Shown here in pieces: positions 1 to 5,557 of a DNA stretch of 5,581 bases. Each line of letters begins with the position of its first letter. Positions within the stretch are counted from its first letter, which is position 1. The translations under genes and the position numbers were made by a program. This stretch comes from Bacillota bacterium. GTDB taxonomy: Bacteria; Bacillota; Dethiobacteria; DTU022. The stretch lies in assembly GCA_012727685.1 (NCBI GenBank), contig JAAYGO010000055.1, forward strand, positions 1-5,581, in the 5' to 3' direction. The notes under the pieces are model-generated. The model saw only the letters and a list, made by a program, of their open reading frames with translations. It was not told where the DNA came from and ran no database searches.

Positions 1-858
1 TTACCAGGCTTTAGCTGCTTTGTGTTTGAGCAGTATTACTACACCGGCCAGGAGCAGCGCCGGCAGCAGGAAAGCCAGGAACAACCGGTAATTTGAATAT
101 GCGTAGATGCATGCATGCATCATCATAACTCGTCATTTCATTGCCGGTGATCTCAACTGTTGTTTCATAAACATAGTTAAAATATAAAGAGCTGTAGAGG
201 GATTTGATTTTATTGCCCTCGATTATAATGGTGTTTGTCAATTGATCGGCATCCAGATCAATTCCATAACTAAGTTGCTCTTCTACGTGGTCGTTGTAAA
301 TCTCATTGTTTTGGAAAGTCAGGCTGGGTTCCGCAATCTCGTCGAGATGCTCATACAGATTGATGCCTTCGTAAGTAAAGTTTTTAATGATGTTTCCCTC
401 AACGATGAGAGCGCCGTTTGCAAGATTGCCGCAGCCCTCGATCCTGTTTGAAGCGGTCATGTTGCCGTTTAAGACGCAGTTGGTGATCGTTACCGGCGAG
501 GAACCGGCGAAATTCTGAAACCTGAGCACAATAGCCGCTGATTCTGTTTCGCTGTCGCCGCAGACAATCTCCAGCCCGTTTAAGGTCACGCCGGATGCGG
601 AGATGTCGACAACGAATTCTTTATTGGTGCCAATGATCTTTGCGCCCGTGTCGCCGTTTATGGTGAGGGCTTTGTCGATTACGAACGCTTCCGTATACTC
701 CCCTGCACCAACCGTAATGGTGCTGCCCGGAGAAGCAGCCTCCACCGCATCACTGATATTTTCATAGGGAGTTTCGGTTACTCCATCCTTAATACCGCCG
801 CTGCGAACACCAGAATAAACAACAAGGCGGCAATAATAAATACACTTTTTTTCTCCAC
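1..858 (-). pseudogene. Frameshifted exported beta-helix surface protein with C-terminal membrane anchor
   Basis: Read from a GTG at 858-856, the gene opens with a signal peptide (MEKKSVFIIAALLFILVFAA), but that frame stops at 780-778. The next frame, open from before 804, carries the mature body: I-S-D-A-V, PGSTITVGAGEYTEAF, then Asn/Ile-rich right-handed beta-helix coils (pectin-lyase-like fold). That frame runs through an ATGC repeat (107-120) into an unrelated 31-residue tail ending at 11-13. A third frame after the repeat gives YRLFLAFLLPALLLAGVVIL, a membrane helix, then a short Lys-rich tail with its stop at 1-3. Adding one base near 795-804 and removing one ATGC unit gives 858+1-4=855 nt, exactly 284 codons plus stop. 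AGGAGG at 874-879 precedes the GTG by 15 nt, which is long; an in-frame ATT at 864-862 would sit better but is a rare start. Family knowledge suggests surface attachment or polysaccharide binding, but no catalytic residues are identified. It is a pseudogene, a phase-variable gene, or carries sequencing errors. Confidence 0.75.
107..120. repeat. ATGC tetranucleotide repeat (3.5 units) at a frameshift
   Basis: Three and a half head-to-tail copies of ATGC lie inside the beta-helix gene on the minus strand. With three full units, the reading frame leaves the beta-helix body and enters a meaningless proline/alanine-rich tail. With two full units (minus 4 nt), it reads D-D-A-C-I-Y-A-Y and continues directly into the hydrophobic membrane anchor. 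The repeat is therefore the likely site of the frame change, by slipped-strand gain of one unit. Tetranucleotide tracts are known contingency loci in some bacteria, but three units is short for active phase variation. Confidence 0.7.
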
Positions 859-1197
859 AATAATTTCTTTCTTCCTCCTTAAGATATTAGTAATAGAACC
901 GACAATTTCCGATATTTCGACATATATAAATCAATTCCTTTACTATAGTCAGTTTTACTCAGCTTTTTTCAAACATCTTGTAAATCATGTAAGTCAAGAA
1001 GACGGGACAGTTCAGGCTTCTTCTCTACCAGAGGACTTGCTCCTCCTCCGATTCGAGTCCGGTGTGGGCTGGAGTATAATTTTCTTTTTAATACCACTTG
1101 AGATCATGCAGCGGTTTAATGAAAAAAGTATACACCCTCTAGCAGCCACTGAGTATATTGAAATTGAATCCGATTGGCTGAGAGAGGAGTGTGCCCA
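859..1197. other. Divergent intergenic region between two beta-helix genes
   Basis: These 339 bases separate the minus-strand and plus-strand beta-helix genes and must hold promoters for both. The left half is AT-rich. A weak minus-strand candidate pairs TTGAAA (972-967) with TATAGT (947-942), but the 19-nt spacer is long. For the plus-strand gene I see no convincing sigma-A promoter; a TATACA at 1129-1134 lacks a partner at the right distance. The section 1021-1075 is less AT-rich and contains a short CTCT/AGAG hairpin (1023-1033). Short ORFs on both strands here have no ribosome binding site and look accidental. Confidence 0.5.
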
Positions 1198-2172
1198 ATG
1201 GCGGTTATTCCTGTTTCTCCCCAAACCGATATTACCGCCCTCATCGCTTCCGATGAAGTTTCCGAGGGAGATGTGCTTTTGCTGGAGAACGGCGTCTATA
1301 ACCAGATCGTAATTGTCACCAAGAATTTTCTGCGCATTTTAGCCGGCGGTGATGGCGTTGTTTTCGATGGCGGGAATATCCTGCTCAATGCTTTTATTCT
1401 TGAAGAAGTTGCCGGCGTTGAGATCAACGGGATGAAGATCACTAATTACCAGAACAATGGCATCCACATTGATGGAGGCTTGGGACACAGAATCATTAAT
1501 AATGAAATTGACAACGTAACCGGCAGGGGGATTTTTGCCGGCTCATCCACCGCCAATCTGATCTGGAAAAACACGGTGCGGCGGGCCTTTGACGGCATCT
1601 TGCTCCGGTTTGGCAGCACCAACAACCGCGTTGTGGAAAACCTGGTCCAGTTTTGCAGGGACGATGGTATTGAATCGTGGTTGAATGAGGATGAAAACAA
1701 TGTCTTTGCCGGAAACAAGGCTAGCGGCAACACCCGCTTTGGCATGGAAATATTCGGAGTCAACAATCTGGTAGTAGACAACATCGTGGAAAGCAACGGG
1801 AGGATCGGCTTATATGTGGCGGGAAGCGATGTTTCCGTGATCGGCAATAAAATCAAAAACAATAACAACAGCGGCATTCTCTTTGACAGCTCCAGTTTCA
1901 ACACTTTTGTTGGGGATAATGAAGTGCATGCCAATGCCGTATTCGGAATGGATAGGTACAGCAACCAGGGAAGCATTCAGTGCAATGCCATTACCTTTAA
2001 TCAAAGCATCGGGATCAGGCTGAATATTGATGCCGGGGCCAACCTGATCTATAACAACACGCTGATCTGCAATCCCCCTGTCAATATCCTCGATACCAGC
2101 GAAGACAATCCGTTTACCGTACCAGACAACATTATTCTCAACAATATCGATCAACCGTGCGCTGCTTCTTAA
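1198..2172 (+). CDS. Right-handed parallel beta-helix repeat protein, no signal peptide
   Basis: This 324-aa protein is made almost wholly of parallel beta-helix coils of 22-24 residues. The N-terminal part (about 11-60: EGDVLLLENGVYNQIVIV, then K-N-F-L-R-I-L-A-G-G) resembles the capping coil of NosD/PbH1-type proteins. About nine coils follow over residues 85-290, each with the pattern N-x-I-x-x-N...GI-x-L/I and Asn ladders such as NNNNSGILF. The last 30 residues are polar. The ATG at 1198 is chosen because AGGAG at 1185-1189 sits 8 nt upstream; an in-frame TTG at 1174 has no such site. No signal peptide, membrane helix or sorting motif is visible, so it is cytosolic, released by another route, or spore-associated. 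The fold is shared by pectate lyases, epimerases, NosD and phage tailspikes. I see no catalytic signature, so enzyme activity is unproven. The gene for a 61-aa protein starts 45 nt downstream, likely in the same transcript. Confidence 0.85.
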   Translation: MAVIPVSPQTDITALIASDEVSEGDVLLLENGVYNQIVIVTKNFLRILAGGDGVVFDGGNILLNAFILEEVAGVEINGMKITNYQNNGIHIDGGLGHRIINNEIDNVTGRGIFAGSSTANLIWKNTVRRAFDGILLRFGSTNNRVVENLVQFCRDDGIESWLNEDENNVFAGNKASGNTRFGMEIFGVNNLVVDNIVESNGRIGLYVAGSDVSVIGNKIKNNNNSGILFDSSSFNTFVGDNEVHANAVFGMDRYSNQGSIQCNAITFNQSIGIRLNIDAGANLIYNNTLICNPPVNILDTSEDNPFTVPDNIILNNIDQPCAAS

Positions 2173-2217
2173 GCAAGAAAAATGATCACGATCTTTCGCA
2201 AGGAGGGTGGTTTAGAT

Positions 2218-2403
2218 ATGGAGCTGGATATTAGAGAAAAAATCAAAGAGGAGATCGCCCGGCAGAAAGAAATGATTGCAAAAAGTGCGGCGAACATGAG
2301 CCGGGTGCCCGACCATTTAAAAGCTTATCAAGAGAAAGCCTTTGAGTTAATGCAGAAAGAGCTGAGAGCCCTTGAGGACCTGGCCGAAAGATCAAATATT
2401 TAA
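2218..2403 (+). CDS. Small charged helical protein of unknown function (61 aa)
   Basis: I do not recognise this family. The 61-residue product is rich in Glu, Lys, Ala and Leu, and nearly all of it should be helical. Residues 1-20 (MELDIREKIKEEIARQKEMI) and the C-terminal stretch A-F-E-L-M-Q-K-E-L-R-A-L-E-D-L-A-E have heptad-like spacing compatible with a helical hairpin or short coiled coil. The two are joined by a turn containing RVPDH at about 29-33. There is no membrane segment, Cys pair or DNA-binding motif, and it lacks the SQELD motif of Spo0E-type phosphatases. AGGAGGGTGG at 2201-2210 supports the ATG at 2218. An upstream in-frame ATG at 2182 has no ribosome binding site. It follows the beta-helix gene by 45 nt and precedes a terminator, so the two probably form a bicistronic unit and it may act with that protein. 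This last point is inference. Confidence 0.75.
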   Translation: MELDIREKIKEEIARQKEMIAKSAANMSRVPDHLKAYQEKAFELMQKELRALEDLAERSNI

Positions 2404-2413
2404 ACCTATTGAG

Positions 2414-2471
2414 AGTAGTGGCAACGGCGGTGCATTGCCGTTGCCTGCGCCCTAAAAAGGCGCTCTCTACT
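2414..2471 (+). other. Candidate three-way-junction RNA structure in the 3' UTR
   Basis: Three perfect helices nest into one compact fold. A closing stem AGTAG (2414-2418) pairs with CTACT (2467-2471). A 9-bp hairpin pairs GGCAACGGC (2420-2428) with GCCGTTGCC (2437-2445). A 5-bp hairpin pairs GCGCC (2447-2451) with GGCGC (2459-2463) around CTAAAAA. Linkers are one nucleotide (2419), one nucleotide (2446) and TCT (2464-2466). It starts just after the stop of the 61-aa gene and ends before the terminator. It could stabilise the mRNA 3' end or be part of a 3'-UTR-derived small RNA. It matches no RNA family that I recognise. Confidence 0.5.
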
Positions 2472-2483
2472 GCATATGAAAAG

Positions 2484-2520
2484 AGCTGCCTGCCTCTCTT
2501 GCGGGCAGCTTTCATTTTTT
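2484..2520 (+). terminator. Rho-independent terminator of the beta-helix operon
   Basis: AGCTGCCTGC (2484-2493) pairs with GCGGGCAGCT (2501-2510) through ten base pairs, including one G-T wobble, around a CTCTCTT loop. TTCATTTTTT follows (2511-2520). It closes the transcript carrying the 324-aa and 61-aa genes and insulates the MFS gene downstream. Confidence 0.88.
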
Positions 2521-2590
2521 ATGGATTTTACTCCAGCCCGGCAGCGGTAGAACGATTAGACGGGTCCGGCACCTGCGTTCGATAAAAACC

Positions 2591-2619
2591 TAAACAACTA
2601 CTCGTAACCGTGGTAGAAT
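2591..2619 (+). promoter_or_regulatory. Candidate sigma-A promoter of the MFS gene
   Basis: TAAACA (2591-2596, 4 of 6 matches to TTGACA) and TAGAAT (2614-2619) are separated by exactly 17 nt. The -10 is preceded by TGG, an extended -10 element that can offset the weak -35. Transcription would start near 2626, within the first copy of a tandem repeat. The site lies between the upstream terminator and the MFS ribosome binding site, so the transporter is probably its own transcription unit. Confidence 0.45.
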
Positions 2620-2624
2620 TTAAT

Positions 2625-2649
2625 CAGTTGGAAACAACAGTTGAAACAA
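2625..2649 (+). repeat. Tandem direct repeat in the MFS leader
   Basis: CAGTTGGAAACAA (2625-2637) is followed immediately by CAGTTGAAACAA (2638-2649); the copies differ by one G. The pair fills the gap between the candidate -10 box and the GGGGG ribosome binding site. The first copy, read into the second, also forms GTTG-GAAA-CAAC, a small GNRA-loop hairpin (2627-2638). A repeat here could be an operator for a regulator of the transporter; that role is inference. Confidence 0.6.
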
Positions 2650-2662
2650 GGGGGACCATAAT

Positions 2663-4120
2663 GTGTCTATGCAATTAAATGAAGCTGCTGCCGCAACCGA
2701 GAACCGCTACAGGGTCCTGGCTGCGGTCATGCTGGGTGCGATTATGGGGCCCATTGACGTCAGCATTGTCAATGTGATTCTGCCGACCATAGCAGGCTTT
2801 TTTAATGCCCCCATTGCCACGACGCAGTGGGTGCCGCTGATCTATCTTCTGACGATCAGCAGCCTGCTTCTTTTTTTCGGCCGCCTGGGAGACATTTTGG
2901 GATACAAGCGGGTTTTTCTGGCGGGGCTGGCCTGCTTAATCATTACCTCCGGCCTATGCGGCCTGGCGCCAACCATTTACTGGCTGATCGTCTTTCGCGC
3001 CCTCCAGGGGATTGGCGCCGGGATGTTGATGTCCGTGCCCTACGCCATTCTTACTGCTGTTTTCCAACCGCATGAACGGGGCCGGGCTCTTGGTTTTTAT
3101 GCGATCAGCATCTCTGTCGGGCTGGCCCTTGGACCGACCCTGGGAGGCATGTTGACCACTTTGTGGTCGTGGCGGCTCGTGTTCCTGATCAATATTCCGA
3201 TCGGCCTGGCCGCTTTGCTGTGGGCCGGCAAGGTTATCCCCGACTTAAAAGGGAAGCCGGGCCGGTTGGATAGCGCCGGCGCTGTTTCAGCTTTTATCTT
3301 TTTATTTTTCTTGCTCTTTTTTGTCAACCAGCTGCAAAGAATAGGGCTGGGGCTGGTCACAGGCCTGGCTCTGGCTGTAGCTGCTATTGCGGGATTCTGC
3401 TTTTTCTATATTGAGACCCATACCCCGCAGCCGATGGTCAACCTGTCACTCTTTAAACACCGTGCCTTTTCGCTGGGCACCGCCGCCTCCCTGCTCAATT
3501 ATGCCGCACAGTTCGTGATCGTCTTTCTGACCCCCTTTTACCTGCAGCGGGTGATCCATCTATCTCCGGATCAGATCGGGCTGCTGATGACCTGTTCCCC
3601 GCTGGCAGTCATGGCCGTCGCTCCCTTAAGCGGCAGTTTATCCGACCGTTTAGGCACCAGGGAACTGGCTGTGGCCGGGTCATCGCTTTGCACCGCGGCC
3701 CTGGTGGCGATGGCTTTCCTGCCGGTATCCGCTTCCGCCCTGGCCGTAGGGTGGCGCCTGGCCTTCTTTGGTTTTGGTTCGGGAATCTTCCAATCACCCA
3801 ACAACAGCGCGGTGATGGGCAGTGTTCCCCGGCCGTACCTGGGGATCGCCTCCGGCATTCTGGCCACGGCCCGCAATGCCGGGATGGCCCTGGGCATTGC
3901 CGTGGCAGGCCTGATCCTTTACTCCCTGGTGCCGCCGGCCATCGTGGCGCAAGAGCAGCTAAGCGGTGCGGAGGCCCTCTCTTTTCTCGGCGGCCTGCGA
4001 ACCGCCTACCTTTTCGCCGCAGGGCTCTCCGCCCTGGCAGCCCTCTTTTCCTTCCGGCGAGGCAAAACGCGCCCGGGCATCCGTCACAACAACCCAGGAG
4101 AACAGGGGTTAAAGCCCTAG
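2663..4120 (+). CDS. MFS multidrug efflux transporter, DHA2 (14-TM) family
   Basis: This is a 485-aa inner-membrane transporter of the drug:H+ antiporter-2 family, the usual length for fourteen membrane helices. Family motifs are in order: D1 in TM1 (I-D-V-S-I-V-N-V-I-L-P, 31-41, with the conserved Asp32); motif A between TM2 and TM3 (GRLGDILGYKR, 73-83); motif B (RALQGIGAGM, 112-121); and motif C in TM5 (VGLALGPTLGG, 152-162), the antiporter signature. A second motif A-like loop (GSLSDRLGTRE, 324-334) marks the other half. The C-terminal tail is short and basic. Family members export drugs, dyes or metabolites using the proton gradient; the substrate cannot be read from sequence. The GTG at 2663 is favoured because AAGGGGG (2648-2654) lies 8 nt upstream; ATG 2669 would be 14 nt away. 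The gene is intact and richer in GC than the beta-helix genes. No regulator gene lies beside it in this window. Confidence 0.93.
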   Translation: MSMQLNEAAAATENRYRVLAAVMLGAIMGPIDVSIVNVILPTIAGFFNAPIATTQWVPLIYLLTISSLLLFFGRLGDILGYKRVFLAGLACLIITSGLCGLAPTIYWLIVFRALQGIGAGMLMSVPYAILTAVFQPHERGRALGFYAISISVGLALGPTLGGMLTTLWSWRLVFLINIPIGLAALLWAGKVIPDLKGKPGRLDSAGAVSAFIFLFFLLFFVNQLQRIGLGLVTGLALAVAAIAGFCFFYIETHTPQPMVNLSLFKHRAFSLGTAASLLNYAAQFVIVFLTPFYLQRVIHLSPDQIGLLMTCSPLAVMAVAPLSGSLSDRLGTRELAVAGSSLCTAALVAMAFLPVSASALAVGWRLAFFGFGSGIFQSPNNSAVMGSVPRPYLGIASGILATARNAGMALGIAVAGLILYSLVPPAIVAQEQLSGAEALSFLGGLRTAYLFAAGLSALAALFSFRRGKTRPGIRHNNPGEQGLKP

Positions 4121-4250
4121 TTATTGCTTTCTTTCTAGTATCTAAAGCCACTCTCCTTTAAAGCCATGCATGGGGTTTTCTGCCCGGACTTTCCTATTTT
4201 ACCTCAATTGTCAATAAAAAGGTATTTATGCGGAATATTGTCTTTTTTTG

Positions 4251-4279
4251 TTGCATTAATGCTTGGAGTAAAGTATATT
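4251..4279 (+). promoter_or_regulatory. Candidate promoter for the transposase
   Basis: TTGCAT (4251-4256) and TATATT (4274-4279) are separated by 17 nt in AT-rich DNA. The -35 matches only in the TTG, so this is moderate support. A start near 4286 would place the short GAGCT/AGCTC hairpin (4286-4298) at the very 5' end of the mRNA and leave a leader of about 150 nt before the transposase. Confidence 0.38.
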
Positions 4280-4346
4280 AGACATGAGCTGGGAGCTCTT
4301 TTAGTTGTTCCGTGGTAGACTTTTTGTAGAGTTTTTTGTTAAGAGA

Positions 4347-4384
4347 TCACCTGACACTAGTACGGGAGGCCGCGTGTCAGATGA
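4347..4384 (+). repeat. Imperfect inverted repeat upstream of the transposase
   Basis: TCACCTGACAC (4347-4357) pairs with GTGTCAGATGA (4374-4384): seven perfect pairs, one mismatch, then three more. The 16-nt loop holds GGGAGG (4364-4369), a ribosome-binding-like sequence that precedes a six-codon ORF (ATG 4381 to TAG 4401, MNCRHD). It may be a leader structure limiting transposase expression or a subterminal transposase site; neither is shown. Confidence 0.5.
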
Positions 4385-4432
4385 ACTGCCGGCATGATTA
4401 GTCCTCAAACCAATCTCAAGGAGGGCAAAATC

Positions 4433-5500
4433 ATGTATTATACCGACCAAGAAAAACTTAAGCTGGTGGAGTTGATCTCCAAATCAGGCCTACCCATAAA
4501 GAAGGCCTGCAAGCAATACGGCATCTCCGATGCCAGCTTTTACGCCTGGCGCAAGAAGCTGGCGGCTGATGCGGAGAAAAAGCAAGAGCCCGCCCGGGCG
4601 GAAACCGACCGTAGCAATAATACCGAAGCGGTGGAGAAATTGCTGGCGCTAAAAAAAGAGCACCCCTACTACGGCGTGGTTAAACTCAGCAAGCAACTGC
4701 TGCGCACTTACGGGATGAACCTTCACCCCGGGAAAGTAAAGCGGGTTTTAGAAGAGCATGGATTTAAAACAGAAACCCTGGCCAAGGCGCCGCCCAAAGG
4801 GACCAGGCGGTTTGAACGCTTAAACCCGTGTGATCTGTGGATGATGGACATCATGTATTACCGCCTGAAGAAAGAAGGCCGGTTTTACCTGATCAGCATC
4901 CTCGACGATTACAGCCGTTTCAACGTGGCTCACAGGGTCTGCACAACTCAGAGCGCCGATAATGTCACCTTGGTTTTTCAGGAAGCGGTAGAAACTTACG
5001 GTTTACCAAACCAGCTTCTCACCGACCGGGGCAGCCAATTTTACAGATGGAAAGGGGTAAGCTCTTTTCAGGCGCTACTGGGCAACTTGGGTGTGGAGCA
5101 CATTGTGACCCGGCCCCAATCGCCGCAGACCATCGGGAAAATTGAGTCTTTTCACCGTAACATTCAAAAAGAGCTGCTCCGGCGAAAGGAGTTTAACACC
5201 ATTAAAGAAGCCCAGCAGGCGATCAAAGAATACATTGAATACTACAACTTCGAGCGGGTCCATATGGGTATCGGCTACCTTACCCCCGCGGACCGCTTCT
5301 TTAACGCCGCAATAGAAGTGGAAAAAGCAATGAACCTATCTACCGAGGACGGGCTAAACTTCTACCTGACCGGCAAGATCGAAGGCCAGCCCGTGCGGGC
5401 GGTAAAAGATAAAAGCGGTCAAATTACCGTTTACCTGGCCAGCCATCCGGTGAAGGTGCTAAACAACCTAACCGAGTTAAAACGGGCCCTATTACCTTAG
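4433..5500 (+). CDS. DDE transposase (IS3/IS481-like, HTH plus rve domain)
   Basis: This 355-aa protein cuts and joins DNA at the ends of its element. An N-terminal helix-turn-helix (5-43: EKLKLVELISKSGLP then C-K-Q-Y-G-I-S-D-A-S-F-Y-A-W-R) resembles IS3 OrfA. A second HTH_21-like region follows (66-110, HPYYGVVKLSKQL). The RNase H-like catalytic core spans about 130-290. The likely metal-binding triad is Asp139 (WMMDI), Asp198 (LLTDRG) and Glu238 (GKIESFHR). The gap between the last two is 39 residues, slightly more than the 35 typical of IS3, because of an insert around YRWKGVSSF. The C-terminal 60 residues (TGKIEGQPVRAV, QITVYLASHPVKV) look like a small beta-barrel, as in IS481/Mu-type proteins. 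Single-ORF organisation also favours IS481 over classical frameshifting IS3. ATG 4433 has AAGGAGGG 7 nt upstream; in-frame ATG 4394 does not. The triad is intact, so it may be active. The exact family is uncertain. Confidence 0.9.
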   Translation: MYYTDQEKLKLVELISKSGLPIKKACKQYGISDASFYAWRKKLAADAEKKQEPARAETDRSNNTEAVEKLLALKKEHPYYGVVKLSKQLLRTYGMNLHPGKVKRVLEEHGFKTETLAKAPPKGTRRFERLNPCDLWMMDIMYYRLKKEGRFYLISILDDYSRFNVAHRVCTTQSADNVTLVFQEAVETYGLPNQLLTDRGSQFYRWKGVSSFQALLGNLGVEHIVTRPQSPQTIGKIESFHRNIQKELLRRKEFNTIKEAQQAIKEYIEYYNFERVHMGIGYLTPADRFFNAAIEVEKAMNLSTEDGLNFYLTGKIEGQPVRAVKDKSGQITVYLASHPVKVLNNLTELKRALLP

Positions 5501-5513
5501 ATAATGGTTGTCT

Positions 5514-5550
5514 CTTCCCTCTTTTCTAAGCTACACTTAAAAGAGGGAGG
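5514..5550 (+). promoter_or_regulatory. Hairpin sequestering the next gene's ribosome binding site
   Basis: CTTCCCTCTTTT (5514-5525) pairs with AAAAGAGGGAGG (5539-5550) over twelve positions with one G-T wobble, around a 13-nt loop. The right arm contains the GGGAGG ribosome binding site of the ORF at 5558. No U-tract follows, so it is not a terminator. In the folded mRNA the site is masked. Ribosomes finishing the transposase at 5500 stop 13 nt before the hairpin and could affect its opening. Confidence 0.65.
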
Positions 5551-5557
5551 CGAAAGC

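Larger units (their letters stand above)
4121..4432. other. Noncoding region between the MFS gene and transposase
   Basis: No convincing gene lies here. From left to right it holds: a weak TAAAG/CTTTA hairpin (4143-4160) with no U-tract, so no clear MFS terminator; a perfect palindrome CCATGCATGG (4164-4173); an AT-rich stretch with a candidate promoter (4251-4279); a GAGCT-GGG-AGCTC hairpin followed by TTTT (4286-4302); and an imperfect inverted repeat (4347-4384). The left end of the insertion element must lie in this region. It cannot be fixed because its right end is outside the window. Confidence 0.6.

Noticed and set aside
242..451. Plus-strand ORF of 69 codons opposite the broken beta-helix gene
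   Set aside because: It is the antisense of clear beta-helix coding sequence and has no ribosome binding site.
1043..1066. GATTCGAGTCC resembling a tRNA T-arm
   Set aside because: The flanking stem pairs only three bases, there is no CCA or acceptor partner, and no anticodon arm upstream. Treated as chance.
1037..1312. ORFs on both strands at 1012-1312 in and after the divergent spacer
   Set aside because: No ribosome binding sites and no recognisable domain; the plus-strand one overlaps the beta-helix gene out of frame.
2218..2403. 61-aa protein as a Spo0E-like phosphatase
   Set aside because: The size fits but the SQELD signature is absent.
3609..4161. Long arginine/proline-rich ORFs on both strands overlapping the MFS gene
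   Set aside because: These are alternative-frame artefacts of GC-rich coding DNA; the MFS frame has all family motifs.
4164..4173. Palindrome CCATGCATGG after the MFS gene
   Set aside because: A fully self-complementary 10-mer cannot form a normal hairpin, and no T-tract follows; no function can be argued.
4286..4302. GAGCT-GGG-AGCTC hairpin plus TTTT as a terminator
   Set aside because: A five-pair stem and four T residues are too weak to call; it lies at the predicted start of the transposase transcript.
2608..4319. CCGTGGTAGA found upstream of both the MFS gene (2608-2617) and the transposase (4310-4319)
   Set aside because: About 15 chance 10-base matches are expected between positions in a window of this length; no wider similarity flanks it.
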